Source: Allolobophora icterica
Lineage: Eukaryota > Annelida > Clitellata > Crassiclitellata > Lumbricidae
Direction of reading: 5' to 3'
Assembly: GCA_963556255.1 (NCBI GenBank)
Contig: OY744611.1
Coordinates: forward strand, 2,508,230-2,572,229
Length of the DNA stretch: 64,000 bases
Shown here: positions 32,761 through 46,000 of the stretch, piece after piece
Position numbering within the stretch: position 1 is the first letter of the stretch
Layout of the letters: each line of letters begins with the position of its first letter
Made by a program: the position numbers and the translations under genes
The notes under the pieces: model-generated
What the model saw: only the letters and a program-made list of their open reading frames with translations
The model's database searches: none
Told to the model about the DNA's origin: nothing

Positions 32761-34260
32761 ATTGCCAGCCAACAGAATTCCTACAAAAGGAGATGTTCTG
32801 TGTTTGTTCTTTCATCTGAAAAATGGTCCAATGGAACAAGAAAAACATGTAAATTTGAAAGAAGCGATTGTAGAGAAAGTACTAGCAGCAGTGCAAAAAG
32901 AATTGGGTAAGGCTGGAATTGTCATACAACGAAAAGACAAGGTCAAGGTCAAAGCCAGCAAGCCAGCAAGATTCGGGATCTCTATGAGAATTATCGATTC
33001 ATCCAGAAGCGAAAGGGTGCACATCAAATCAAGAAATAGGAATTAAGTTTATTGAAGAACTGAAGAACAACTTTAATATTGCACAACAAGATGCTCAAAA
33101 GAAGATTATAAATGACCGCCTACGCAGCCAGCAACAGACAGATGAAGATGTGGCATTTCTGGCAGCCCTGCAAGAACAGAATACTGTACGCATGGCATCC
33201 GAGGATAAAGGCTAAAAAAGAAAGTAGAAAATAAAATGCTGAGAGACTCTTCCGACTTGATCAGAGAAGCGACAGAAGAGAAACGAAAAATCTGCGCTTC
33301 AGCATCTTTAAACAATGCACTTAACTTAATCCTGGAACATGCTTCTGACTCACAATCTGAAGAATCTGATGGCGATTTTGCATACCCGTCTCATTCAGGT
33401 GAAATGCCTAAGAGCAATTGCTCATAACAATATAACATTACAACTTCTGAAAATGAGACAAACACAACCACTGGAAACTGGAATTCCAGTATTTCCGCAA
33501 TTGAATGCACCCACAAAACTGATTCATTTGATTGACAAGAAAGTCATTGCTTATGTTCAACCTACTTAATATTGAAAGTGACTGGCTCAGCTTACCACCA
33601 GCACAGTGGAAAACTGTTGACGATTTCCAATCAATCAGTCAATCCATCAATCAATCAATTTCGTTTATCCTAACCAAGCTGACTTGTGCGCAACTTGTTA
33701 CAGAGTTAAGGTAGATGCAATAATATACTGTCATCAAAAATGAGCCCGGCCTATGGGATTTATATAAAAATAATAATTATGCAAATATGCCACGACAGAA
33801 GGGAAGCATCTGTCGTGCGAGAAGATACCTTGACTATCTGTATCTCATACAGTTTAATATGCGGAATATATGAATAGCTTAATATTTCAGTTCGGTACAT
33901 AGTAATTCTATATTAGTAGGCATTATTTTACTTGGTTGGTTAATCAGTTCTTATATTTATATTGAATTCTGGATATGAAATTGCGAGCATCCTTCTCGGG
34001 GAGTTGGAGTTGGCAAGCAGCCATGTTTGTTCATCGTATAAAAGTGGTGAATGATTTGTCTGAAAGAGCGATGAAACTGATAACAGATTTTGCAAATGCA
34101 ATCACAAAGGACAAAGACAGTTTATGCTGCAGGTGATTGAAGCTCATCGACGCAGACTTCCAGATTTCACTAAGGAAACTCATTACGGTGTAACAGGGTT
34201 ATTGTTGAAACTTCATCGGGCTGGTGGCAAGGCTTAACCTTAATTTAGAAACCTCAAATT
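32761..34260 (+). pseudogene. Decayed multi-copy ORF of unknown family
   Basis: Broken frames on the + strand: GDVLCLFFHLKNGPMEQEKH, SKIRDLYENYRFIQKRKGAH, KFIEELKNNFNIAQQDAQKK, TDEDVAFLAALQEQ and, much further on (34048-34200), VVNDLSERAMKLITDFANAI then DFTKET. The first and last blocks recall a family of uncharacterised, transposon-like genes common in invertebrate genomes. I cannot name it. Frameshifts and about 600 bp of non-coding DNA between the blocks show it is a relic. Confidence 0.4.
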
Positions 34261-35289
34261 TGGATTTTTAGACTCATCTGTATGAGACGCATGGGAAAAT
34301 GTCCGGGGAGAAATGAATTTTCAACTTTTAATTTTCTGGAGCACCCTAGTCCTGAGCCCTCCGTGTTGAAGCATGTTGTATGCAAGTACTTTGACAGTCT
34401 GTGCCGAAAACATAGGCCTTTAGTGCTACAATGTCAGTTATTCTACAGTAACTGTTCTACAATAATATTTCGATAATAAGCCTTCATTTGGACTTTAGTA
34501 CTCTTTTTATACTGTTTTTCAATTAATTTCTGGGCTGGTAACCATGTGTCTGTATGACCATCAGCCGCATATCTTGCGATGTCCTTGATATTATGATATG
34601 GTTGTGGGGTACAGGGTGGGAGAATACTCACGCAAGATATATCATACAAAGTGAAATTTGGGGCATTAGGATGTTCTGAAATGATTTTTACAATATCTTA
34701 CACATTCTAAGGTTACCCGTACAAAAAACGGATCTGGGGTGCGGTCGGACCCAGTGCCGTCTTAACGCATGGGCAATGTGGGCAGTCGCCAGGGCCCCCA
34801 CGCTTCTGGGGGTCCCAAAATACCACAAAAAATGTATGTGTGCATGCACACATGACCTCCACGCGCAAGAGAAGTGAGACTTCTTAGCTATTGATGCAGG
34901 GATGGTAAACGGGTTTTATAAATAACTCGCTTAATTATTGCTCTATGGTATTGCTCTATTATTTATATCGTCTATGGAAGCAAATGACAGTCATCTGCTT
35001 TAATAGTTACAATGGATATAGCCATGGGCGTAGACTCTGGGTAGGGGCAGCCGGGGCACTAGCCCCCGATTGAGATGGACTGTGCACCTACTGCAACAAG
35101 TGTAGAATGAGTAACAAAATGCCCCATGTGCACCAATATTTTGGACAAGTTTACTTCAGTGCATATAGCGTTAATTTGAGCTTTATTGAGTGTAATATTT
35201 TAAAACAATTCGTCTGCTGAGGTAAACAAAAAGTGTGAAGATCTGGCTAATGTGAACTTGATTATGGTGACCTTCTAAATAAATTTTAT

Positions 35290-35595
35290 TTTTTTTATTC
35301 CGGATATTTCTATTGCGCCTCCGCAAGTCTACTACTACTCAGAGGCGCTCCCGACTACAGCATTTGATACTGTGCCGGAATTTTCACCCCGAAGCGCCAC
35401 GAGCAATTGCGAGTGAAGGACTTGCCCAAGGCCCGTACTCAGCGGCTAGAGTGCCGGAATTTTCACCCCGAAGCGCCACGAGCAATTGCGAGTGAAGGAC
35501 TTGCCCAAGGCCCGTACTCAGCGGCTAGAGTGGGATTCGAACCCGCAACCCTCCAGTCACAAGGCGCGGAACTTACCACTGAGCCACCACGCACT
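35290..35595 (-). mobile_element. tRNA-derived SINE with internal 79-bp duplication
   Basis: Reads from right to left: GTGGTGGCTCAGTGGTAAGT (A-box region), GGTTCGAATCCC (B box), a body, then GAGTAGTAGTAGACTTGCGG...GCGC and an A/T-rich tail. The body block starting GTGCCGGAATTTTCACCCCG (+ strand, 35372) is repeated at 35451. Same family as 62970-63209. Confidence 0.85.
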
Positions 35596-35610
35596 CATCT
35601 CAAGCACTAA

Positions 35611-35924
35611 TTGATTCTTGATGAAAAATTGCGAGACTTTCCCTGCGTTGAACAGAAAAATAATTTCCGACAATTTGAAATCTGTGTTCCCAATGTTGAA
35701 ATTCCACTCAGAGTGTTCATGTGCATGATGGTGACCAAGTGTACAGGAAAACGTTCATTTTCAAAACTGAAACTTGTAAAGAATCAGCTTCGCAGAAAAT
35801 GGGGCAGCAGCGTTTCAACTGGCTTTCACTCATGTGCACAGAAAATGACATCCTGCACACCATTGACTTGAAGCCACTTATAAATCGGTTCTCCGCTAAG
35901 AAATTTCGTAAACGTTTGTGCTGA
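35611..35924 (+). pseudogene. hAT transposase C-terminal (dimerisation) region
   Basis: VPNVEIPLRVFMCMMVTKCT, KRSFSKLKLVKNQLRRK, then after a shift near 35800 QQRFNWLSLMCTENDILHTI and LKPLINRFSAKKF. This is the E-R-x-F-S-x-x-x-x-x-K-x-x-x-R hAT dimerisation signature and what follows it. The catalytic part is absent, replaced in part by the SINE. It belongs to the element bounded by 34752 and 36260. Confidence 0.82.
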
Positions 35925-36627
35925 TTAATAATAAATAATTCGTACGGTGCCATATCTGTCTGTATCATTCTGTATGGTGTACCAATTAATTATCATTTAT
36001 AAAATTATGTTGAAATATTTGTGCTTATCAAGGCTGATGTTATATTGAATAAATGATCAATAGTTCATGCTGATTAATCTTCGCTTTTCAGTATGTTTCA
36101 TTATGTTTCAACATTCATTTTGTTACTAAGCGAATGTTGCAAGTAGGCCTACCAATAAAACTGTAGGCTTACTTTTTTTTATCCCTGTGGGTATGCACAC
36201 TGGGCAGGGACCCACCGCATTGCTTTGCCCAGGGCCCACAATGCTGTTAAGACGGCACTGGTCGCACTGGTCGCACCCCTCCTTGGGCAGTCAAGTGTTA
36301 AGCTATTTAAGTTACGGAATTCCTCAATTTCTGATGCATCAACTATGCTAAAATTTATCGGATCAAGCAAACAGAATTAATTAAATTTCAAACTGAAAAT
36401 TTTCTTGAGTTACCGTTTAAACTCTGGAGAGGTGAGTATACGGTCTCTAGAGGCGAGTACACGCTGTATGCCCACGTATAACCTAGTCTACAGTCATGGC
36501 CGCCTCTATATCTCGTCTAATGTATGCGTGGTGGGGATGGACAACGGCAGACGGCCGAACCAGGATCGATTGGTTCCTCCACAAAACAAGAAGAGATATT
36601 ACTTACCTGACAGCTTGCCTAGTGTGC

Positions 36628-36888
<261 letters not shown>

Positions 36889-37128
36889 ATTTTGTTGGGC
36901 TGCAGGATCGGTAGCTGTAGCTGTCTGTGCCATTTCTGCTGGGGATAATCAGAGTACAAAACTGACTCAGACAGATCTATTTCTAACAGAAGAACAGCTG
37001 GACTGAGTTATAACGAGATCAAGATTGTGGTCCATGTCATTAGTTTTGAAGAATAATTCTGAGTATTTCTGAGTATGGTGAAGTCGACCGTTATGATAAA
37101 ATCAGAAAGAGAAGAAACTGATAATTAA

Positions 37129-38612
37129 CCTTCGCAGGACGGCAAGATTTTACGATACACGGAGGACGAAGTGGGGTAATTTTTACCCTAAAACAATGTG
37201 TAATATATCAGCTCACAGGTAAGCTACGTTCACAAATGAAGTGTCAATTCTAACATTTCCAAGGTCAAGGAATCGATTTATCATAGTGGCAATAGTGTGC
37301 AAATACTACTTTTTAAGATGGCGGCCAATATGGCCGACAAAACATAAAAAATGTATATCTCAGCAAGTAGGTAAGCTACAATGACAAATGAAGTGTCAAT
37401 TGCAACATTTTTAAGGACCGGAAATCGATTTTTCATAGTTGAAATAGTGTGCGAAAACTATTGTCCAAGATGGCGGCCAAAATGTCCGCCAGACACAACA
37501 ATATGTATGTCTCAGCTCATAGGTAAGCTACAATTGCAAATGAAGTGTCAATTGTAACATATTCAAGGTCAAGAAATCGAGTTATCATAGTGACAATAGT
37601 GTAGGAAAACTACTTTACAAGATGGCGGCCAATATGGCCGCAAAAACACAAAAATATGTATATCAAATGGGTAGGCTACAATGACAAATGAGGTACCAAT
37701 TTTAACATTTCTAAGGTCAGGGAATCAAACTGTCGTAGTGGCAAGCGTGTGGGAATACTAATTTCCAAGATGGCGGCCAAAACACAAAACATCTCAGCAT
37801 GTAGATAAGCTCCAATGACAAATGAAGTGTCAGTTGCAACATTACCAAGGTCAGGGAATCGACTTGTCGCAGTGGCAATAGTGACCGATCAGTCAGTTGA
37901 TTGATAATTCCTATTTTTGTGTTTTGGTCGCCATATTGGCCGCCATCTTGGATAGTAGTATTCCCACGCCATTGTCACTACGATAAATGAATTCTTTGAC
38001 CTTGGAAATGCTACAATTGATGCGTCAGTAGTCATTGTATCTTATCTACGAGCCGAGATATACACATTATTGTGTTATGGCGGTCATGTTGGCCGCCATC
38101 TTGGACAGTAGTACTCACACACTATTGCCACTACGATAAATCGATTCCTTGACCTTGGAAATATTACAATTGACACTTTATTTGTCATTGTGGTTTGCCT
38201 ATGCGACGAGACATGCATATTTTTGTTTTGGCGGCCATATTGGGCGCCATCTTGGAAAATAAACTCTCCACAATTACGAAACTATTAACACTCAATTCCA
38301 TGGTAGATTCCACACTTAATTTATGATTGCAAGTCACTTATGAGCTCATATCTTTAAAAAACATATCTGCCCTATGAACGAAAAAATAACGACGTCGACG
38401 ACGAAGTGGGGTAAATCTTTACCCCAGGACACTTTGGATTGAAAAATCTTTTCCCCACGACATGGCAATGTGGTGCGTATGCAGTCAGAATATGTCATTG
38501 GTGGTAACTTGTAAACACATCGAACGACAAATTATACCTACCTACAGTTGCTCCGCAATCAACATCCAAACACCCCTGGGGTAATTATTTACCCCTCTTC
38601 GTCCTGCGAAGG
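37129..38612. mobile_element. TTAA-flanked element with foldback interior
   Basis: TTAA at 37125-37128 and 38613-38616 flank ends CCTTCGCAGGACG and CGTCCTGCGAAGG. TTAA targets with CC starts are piggyBac-like. The interior is five or so tandem units (about 120-140 bp, each with AAGATGGCGGCCAA) on the left and inverted copies (GGCCGCCATCTTGG) on the right, meeting near 37890. No transposase seen; a MITE. Confidence 0.85.
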
Positions 38613-38616
38613 TTAA

Positions 38617-39261
38617 AGTATTTCCTACAATTCAGGGAAAAGTCATGAGTGGAAGAGAGAGAATACAGTAAGCAATTGCAAAAAAGGGAGGTGTTGATTT
38701 CCAGAGTTCAAGATAGCGGTATGGCTCTAAAATGACTTAGAAGGGGTTGGAATAGTTGCAGGAAAGCGAATAAGCATTGGGTGTCGTTTGTAAAAAAAAA
38801 AGGCAACTTCTTCGGCAAGTGAATTCAGTCGAGTTCCACTTAGAAGGGATGGAAGAACGATATCTGAAATAAATGGAGAGTCATGTTTTGTTGAGAGCAA
38901 GAACTACCTTTCATGAATACATGATGAAAATATCACAGTGCTTGAACTTTTCTATGATATATAATAATAGGCTATAAAATCTCAAGGCCAAATCGAAGCT
39001 GCATTGCACAGGTAGGATATTTAACCGAGGTAGAATATTTAACCGGTGCTTAGCTAGGCCTAAGCCCGATCCACTGGAATCGTGGCCTCCACAAACCCAA
39101 TTTTGGTGTCGCCGTTCCTGACTAACGACAGTTGATGCCAAGAGAAAGCGTGTGATTCTAAGGCAAAAACTGTCTCTATCGAAAAGAAACAGACGTGCAA
39201 AATTTTCACATCATAAGCAATATTGCTATCTCCCATGACGTGTAGACCAAATTTGTTCAGT
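38617..39261. other. No recognised feature between two TTAA elements
   Basis: Non-coding by eye. Confidence 0.4.
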
Positions 39262-39265
39262 TTAA

Positions 39266-40247
39266 CCCTCGGGCTACCAAGGGTGGGTGGTTACCACCCC
39301 CCCCTACGTTTTTCTGCAAAATATTTTTGTAGCACATGGAATATAATTTTGACATTCTAGGTAGCTGTAGAGGGTCCATTTGCACACATTTTGAGGTAAA
39401 AGCTGTGATGATAGCCCACGCCATAAAAAAGTTATACCCGATATAGCCTAGGTACCATGTTCTTGGAATCATGAATATCTCGTATGCTGTTAGCTGTTTG
39501 TCGACTATAAAGGTATTCATTATTCTTTCTGGAAGAGAAACAACTATGCCATTCTTTAGAGGGAATATAGGGCTATATTTACTTGCTTTGTTATTTGTCT
39601 TTTGAAAACCGGAAGTGATCATAATAAATAATAATACGCTTTTTCAGTGTGAAAATCACTGATGCAACATCACAACATAAACCGTTATGGTTGGGTATGG
39701 GGAAGGGCTATAAACAGTCGAAGCAGAATGCTAACAAAGTAAAGCAGTGCTGTGAAATGTTCAAGAAGCCGGTTTGCAGGAAGTATTCGCACACAACAAT
39801 GGAAGTAACTTGCAATAACTGCAAGGACCACTGACGTATTTGACTGCCGGGAACAATAGCATAATTTCTTGTTTCATGTTGATATAGCTGCATGCCTTTA
39901 GATTTTGCCTGTAACTAAAACAGACTTTGGAATAGTTTGTATTGTTGAAAATTTAGCCTCATTATATTTAGAATATTCTTGGGTCCATAGTTCATTTTCA
40001 AAACCCATATCATTTATATTTTTTATCGAAAAAGTACAAGTTGTGCGGGATAATATCAGATATCATTAAATGGACCGGTGCCTTTGCTAAAAAGTATATA
40101 ATTTCGAGATGCATTCATATATTTTACAACTAAATATACCATTCTTGTCAGAAATGAATGCTGAATCAAATGCTATATTGCATGGTATTATATTTGAAAC
40201 CAAACACGAAATTCCGATGTCGCAAAAAAACCTTGGTAGCCTGAGGG
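39266..40247. mobile_element. Second TTAA-flanked, piggyBac-like element
   Basis: TTAA at 39262-39265 and 40248-40251 flank CCCTCGGGCTACCAAGG and CCTTGGTAGCCTGAGGG (one mismatch). At 39649-39834 (+) a small frame ends with CCEMFKKPVCRKYSHTT and CNNCKDH, reminiscent of the Cys-rich tail of piggyBac transposases. Otherwise decayed. Confidence 0.75.
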
Positions 40248-40251
40248 TTAA

Positions 40252-41441
40252 GTTAAGTTATTTTTCATATATCATCCCAAGCACACCGTCCTGCAATTGA
40301 AAACTAGCCATGCCAATTCTAAACCCATATTAGATCTCTCATCTTACTTTGTGTGGTAAATTTAGCTGAAAGTGTGACCTTTTGTTTTTCCTGTACATAT
40401 AATTTGCTAGGCTCTGCCCTTGTCACCAGCCATTTACGTCATTTATTCGCCTTCTCTGTCATTTCGGCGGATTATTTTTAAATGCAGAATTTGCTAAGTA
40501 ATTTCTAACAGGGCGTATGTTGGCGTGGCATTAACTGTTTCTACGTTTACTTTCGGACTTGTTCTTCGTTTCTGCTACGGTTTTTGTACATTTTTACAGC
40601 ATTTTCTTCGCATGTCGTCTTAGCCTAGGCCTACGTGAGTCTATGAGATGGACTTCCCATGTGCGGTCGAGTCTATTAGTAAGGTTTCGGCGGAGCACTA
40701 CCTGTCTTTGCCGTGATCTTGATCGTCAGGTGCCTGCGGCGCTTAGATCAACTGACCGGCAGGCGACAAATGCCTGCACTGGCTGCTCGAGGGATGTGCA
40801 TTAGGGTGCATCGATTACAATGGGAGAAAATTTTTTTGCCCCATTTCTATTTCTAATAGTGCAAAATAGTTGCCATTTGATGTCAGCAGTATTCTGGTGC
40901 AGTTTCATCAATTTAGCACATGACCTTGAGGTGCCCCAATGACCTTGAAGTTTTGACATAAGACGCACAGTGTTCGCCTAAGTTATGTGATGAGAAGCTG
41001 AATGCAATATTTGTAAAACATAATAATTAGGTATATTATTAGGTATATTATTCCATTTTATATCCATTACACTAATGATCAAACAGTGAGTTGAGTCTAA
41101 ACTACAGTAACGGTAAACTACAGTAGTAGTCTTATCCCAATAATGCAAGTAGGCCTAAGTAGTCATGCTACGCGATAAGTTAGTCTTTATTAGTGCCAAA
41201 ATTCAGCATTATTCGCCCGGATTCCAGTCTTGTTCTTATGAAACCGTTCCTAGCTTTGATGCTGCAGACTACAGCTGCAAGCTTCAGTCCCTACTGTAAC
41301 ATAACGCTACACTGCCTATGAGTGGCATGCGAATCTAGGAAAGTCGAACTCTTGTGGTGGGTGTGTCGCTACAAATTGCATCATTTCTTCATCAGAAACC
41401 TTCAATGTTAGTGGTGTTCTGCTACGCATATTTGCCAGAAA
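40252..41441. other. Intron-like DNA, no recognised feature
   Basis: A small + strand ORF at 40559-40804 has no motif. Confidence 0.35.
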
Positions 41442-41636
41442 ATGAGTTCAGTTTCATCAGAGGCATCTAACTTTAGCACAGGAACAACGAATTTAGAATT
41501 CCAGACCGTGCAGTTTCCTACCTTTCAAGATATGACGCATTCCCAGCTTTCAATTTTTTTACGGCCATCAGTTAACATGGAGCAACAAGCGGTCCTCGGC
41601 CTTTCTCTGGACCAATTGGCAATGGTTTATTAACGA
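41442..41636 (+). CDS. Small unrecognised ORF
   Basis: 63 codons from ATG 41442 to TAA, Ser/Gln/Thr-rich at the start (MSSVSSEASNFSTGTTNLEF), then SIFLRPSVNMEQQAVLGLSL and DQLAMVY. Protein-like composition but no family known to me. It is preceded by TATTTGCCAG, which could be an acceptor. It lies about 770 bp before the first CARD exon on the same strand; a stop ends it, so it cannot be an internal exon in this frame. It may be a transposon fragment. Confidence 0.3.
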
Positions 41637-41984
41637 GTCAACAGTTACCAGTAGTGTTCTTTGATAAAATTGAATCGGATTTCCACCTGCAACTTTAACT
41701 GACCTAAGTAGTGACCGGCAGTAGTGTGGGACATTAGTAACACGGTCGTTAGAGGCCAGTGCTCGTTGAATTAATCTTGAAAAAGACCACGGAACATTGA
41801 ATCACTTGCGGTGGTTAACAGCTGCAAATAGAATATTGCAATTGTACAATTGTGCATCATCTTCCACCAAAAAGAGACAGCAAGGCGCTGGCCTTATTAT
41901 TCGTGTGCACGAACAGCGTCGCCTGTCGTCGCTCTATACTTCGGCGAAGCTTGTTTCATGCAGAGGTCCTGAGCATGATGCCGT

Positions 41985-42007
41985 GTGTGTGTGTGTAGGT
42001 GTGTGTG

Positions 42008-42043
<36 letters not shown>
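41985..42043. repeat. (TG)n microsatellite
   Basis: About 28 TG units with two TAGG interruptions. Confidence 0.95.
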
Positions 42044-42044
<1 letters not shown>

Positions 42045-42117
42045 TCAGCTACTTGCGACTTTTTCTGTGTATTGTTTTACTTACAGGTGAAACCTATGTT
42101 CTTACGAAAATTTAGTA

Positions 42118-42172
42118 GCAAATAGCGCCTCTGAATTAGTCTTTTCTCGAAGTGGCGCTATATAAATTTCTA
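42118..42172 (+). mobile_element. CR1/SINE-type 3' tail remnant
   Basis: GCGCCTCTGAATTAG then CTCGAAGTGGCGCTATATAAA, matching the shared CR1-B and SINE tail. No ATGA or AATA repeats remain. Confidence 0.45.
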
Positions 42173-42401
42173 GCCACACTTGCAATAACATAAATTTGTC
42201 CAAAGCAGACCGTTTCAAACATCTGACAATTATTAGCAACGTCCGTTTGAAACTGTAAAGTTTTTCATGTTTTCTTATTACTTTGATATTTTGTTGGCAC
42301 CATAACTCGTTTACTCTTAGCGTAAACACACCAACCACTAAATTTGAAACTACTGTTACATGTGAAATTACGCTGATACTAATTCATTTTCTTTTCAACA
42401 G

Positions 42402-42639
42402 CACAGAGACTTTTTGAAGAAACGTATGGATCCAGATTTTGGACTTCTAGACATAATACTTGCCAAAGGAATCATTGATTGGGAAATAATGGATGATGTT
42501 AGGAGCAAGAGTTCTTTAAGTGAAAGAAACTCTCAACTGCTGGATAACATTTTGACCAAAGATCACCGTGATGGTTTGATTACTGCTCTCCAAGATTCAG
42601 ATCAGATACACATCGCAAACTATTTGACAGCCGATGGAG
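42402..42639 (+). CDS. CARD domain exon 1
   Basis: Acceptor TTCATTTTCTTTTCAACAG, donor GTAAGGAC. 238 nt encode about 79 residues with six helix-like blocks: HRDFLKKRMDPDFGLLDIIL, AKGIIDWEIMDDVRSK, SERNSQLLDNILTK, HRDGLITALQDSDQ, IHIANYL. The spacing L-x-x-x-L...I-x-x-x-V...LLD-x-x...F/L-x-x-x-L...I-A-x-x-L is that of the caspase recruitment domain. CARDs assemble by homotypic contact in apoptotic and inflammatory complexes. The 3' end is phase 1; the strong acceptor gives phase 0, while AG at 42407-42408 would give phase 1 and join directly to 15220-15282 as Asp. Either an unseen exon precedes or the second acceptor is used. Confidence 0.72.
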
Positions 42640-44668
42640 GTAAGGACTGAATTGAATGACTGAAGGTCAGGTAAAGGATGTATTACATGAAAATTGTTTC
42701 TTTGCAAGTGGTCCTCTTTTTCTTTCAATTGTTTCTTAGTAACAAATTTGTCTCTACAACTTCTGACTCACTTTCCCTCTCCTGGTTCCTGGTCGACGGT
42801 GACCACGGTCGTCGTCTTCCTTTACTGCAATTATATAATAGTGATTCTTGCCCAGCCTTTAGTTGCGTTTCTGCTGAAGGTTGGACACATCCTCAACCAT
42901 CCGTATTCAATCTTTTCTATCTCCTAACCGACATCGCATTTCAAATGCTATTATTTCAAACCGCTCCTGATCTTACGTATGCTCCAAAATTTGGACAAAG
43001 TATCTTGTAGTACTTCTTTATTTTAAACAATGTCCACGCTTCCTCATAACCTTATAATTGTATTTGAACTTATAAAGTTATATTAACGCAACTTGAAAGA
43101 AAAAAAAACATGAGAGTCAAAATCACAAACGAATAAAATATTTAAGCGTTTGCAGAAAAGGAGAGAGTCTAAGGAATTCCTGTCGGATGTTGCTAGGAAA
43201 CTTATTTCAAAATGATTGGCTAACTACAGCGAAACCTCTATGCAGGACCACAGGAGCTCGTGCACGCAAGCAACCAGATGACCTTGCACAACTGAGCAAA
43301 TAAATCTGCGGCTAGAGATGTAGGAAGTCTAGACGCATAGCTCCTTACGGTGAGAAGAACAAAACCTGTATGGTAGTAACTCATAAGGATTAAGACCCTA
43401 ACCTAGATGCGCTCTTTTAAGCAGGCTGAGCTTCTAGCGCCCCGCTCACGGATCGCCCTTAGGCAGCGCCGTAATTTTTCCATCGCTGGCCCTGAATCGT
43501 GAGTAGATTTGCGACCACAAAGTACAGAGGATGTAACGAGTTGCTCTCCTGTATTGTGACTGGGGTTAGGGCTTAATTCTTTGTCTGAAATTCTGTAATT
43601 CCTGTCTGGAGGATTTAACTATGGCCTGACTATGACGGGAAGCGCTGAGACTACTTTCTCTCCATCCACCAATCCACAAGTCTGGGGAAGAGTAATTATG
43701 ATTTCTTAACCTTACTTAATGATTACTTTAACTGAAATACGATTGTGAAGGTACTTTAACGTAGTATATTTAACTAGCTATCCGTTTCTCACTTCATTGT
43801 ACTGTGTAGATTATTAATCGTTAGAACTGTTAGTTTGAATGTTACAAGTAATATATATTTGAAAATGTCAGAAGTTTCCACTGAATTGATAGAATAACTT
43901 CTGCCGCGCTCAGATCTGGGCGAAGAGACTGTGAGGAAATTCTAAGCTACCTCTACTTCAGCTTCTACACTAGAAGAGATTTTAGAACGGATGGAAACTT
44001 TTATAGCAGAAGCTAAAATCGGTGATTGTGCATCAGACTAAAGACCCTGGTGAGAGAATGATGACTTCCATAGCGCTTCAGGCTAGAGATGCAGACGTGA
44101 GAATGCAGGTCGTCGTAGTACAACCAGCAGGACAACGTTTCTTCATAGACCGACTGACCGGGTTGATGAACCTTGAAGGCGATTCGTTATGCCATTGTAC
44201 GGTAGCTGGCCGATCGAATATGCTAGAGATGTAGGTAAGGGAAGGGATTGAAGTAGGAAAGTCTGTTGTATACTCAATGGTGAACCCTCATTATGATAAC
44301 CTAATGGTGGTCACCTGTCCGGTAGCAGTGGAACTCCAACTGGGCCAAAGAGGCCGTGGAACCCCAACTCGACCAAATAGAAGCCTCTTCCCTGGAATTT
44401 GTACTATAAACGAGCGACACCTTGCGACGAAGCGAGAGGCTGCGTCATAAACCTAGATCCTATTATGGAGGAAGCCTAAGGGCATCTCTGGATTTGAACC
44501 CGCGCCCTCCGGCGACGCAGACGGGCCCGCCTGTCCACGAGTCTACAACAGCCTGAAGATCCTTTGGAATGGGTGGGAAAGGAAATGAGGGCGCGGAAAA
44601 AGAGGAAGAGGAATTAAAGGAGGAAGAGGAGAAGTAATCTATATCTTCATGAATAAATACTGTTTTAG
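42640..44668. other. Intron between CARD exons with an unclassified decayed insert
   Basis: 43860-44240 shows broken gag-like frames (for example LEEILERMETFIAEAKIGD). I cannot classify it. Confidence 0.35.
44463..44530 (-). mobile_element. tRNA-like (SINE head?) fragment
   Basis: Minus strand holds GGCGCGGGTTCAAATCCAGAG with a good B box; the A box and cloverleaf are not convincing. Probably an old SINE rather than a tRNA gene. Confidence 0.3.
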
Positions 44669-44974
44669 AATATTCAGAGGAATTTGGCAAAGACTGGCCT
44701 TTAACGGAAAAAGAAATTTCAATACTAGACATCAATCACAGAAGTTTGGTTGATCTCCTGGAACTGATCGATCTACTTGGTCGTCTATGTTCCTCGAAGG
44801 TCATTAACAAAAGGCAAATGGATTCAATTTCTTCAAAGCCAACTTCGCACGAGAAGAACGAAACACTTTTGGGTATTTTACGAAGACGCAGTTTACGTGA
44901 CTATCATCAGACAATCACCTGTCTTCATCAGTCACAACAAAGCGACATTGCAGATATACTCGACAGCGGCGGAG
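44669..44974 (+). CDS. CARD domain exon 2
   Basis: 306 nt, phase 1 to phase 1, between AATACTGTTTTAG and GTAGGACT. The 101 residues start YSEEFGKDWPLTEKEISILD, a short leader, and then a CARD: RSLVDLLELIDLLGRLCSSK, VINKRQMDSISSKPTSHEKN, ETLLGILRRRS, RDYHQTITCLHQSQQSDIAD, IL. The middle E-K-N-E-x-L-L-x-I-L-R-R-R-S and final S-Q-Q-S-D-I-A-D-I-L are strongly CARD-like. It shares the D-G-G or G-G-G end and phase with the first CARD exon, so the pair may come from exon duplication. It joins in phase to the TRADD-N-like exon at 48091. Confidence 0.78.
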
Positions 44975-45054
44975 GTAGGACTCGTCGATGAATACATAAT
45001 TTTGTGTTTAAGCTATAATGTAACATGGGAATTGCATGTTGCTCGTTCAGCACG

Positions 45055-46000
<946 letters not shown>

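Larger units (their letters stand above)
34752..36260 (+). mobile_element. hAT element relic with matching TIRs
   Basis: Ends are CAGTGCCGTCTTAAC at the left and GTTAAGACGGCACTG at the right, with further similarity inside (GGGCAATGTGGGC / GCCCACAATGC). The 8-bp flanks GTCGGACC and GTCGCACT match at six positions. Contains a hAT transposase C-terminus and a SINE. Confidence 0.8.

Noticed and set aside
39257..39622. 121-codon minus ORF in the second TTAA element
   Set aside because: Overlaps the element's terminal inverted repeat and shows no motif or coding pattern.
44463..44530. A real tRNA gene on the minus strand
   Set aside because: Only a B-box-like stretch is convincing; arms of a cloverleaf do not form by eye.
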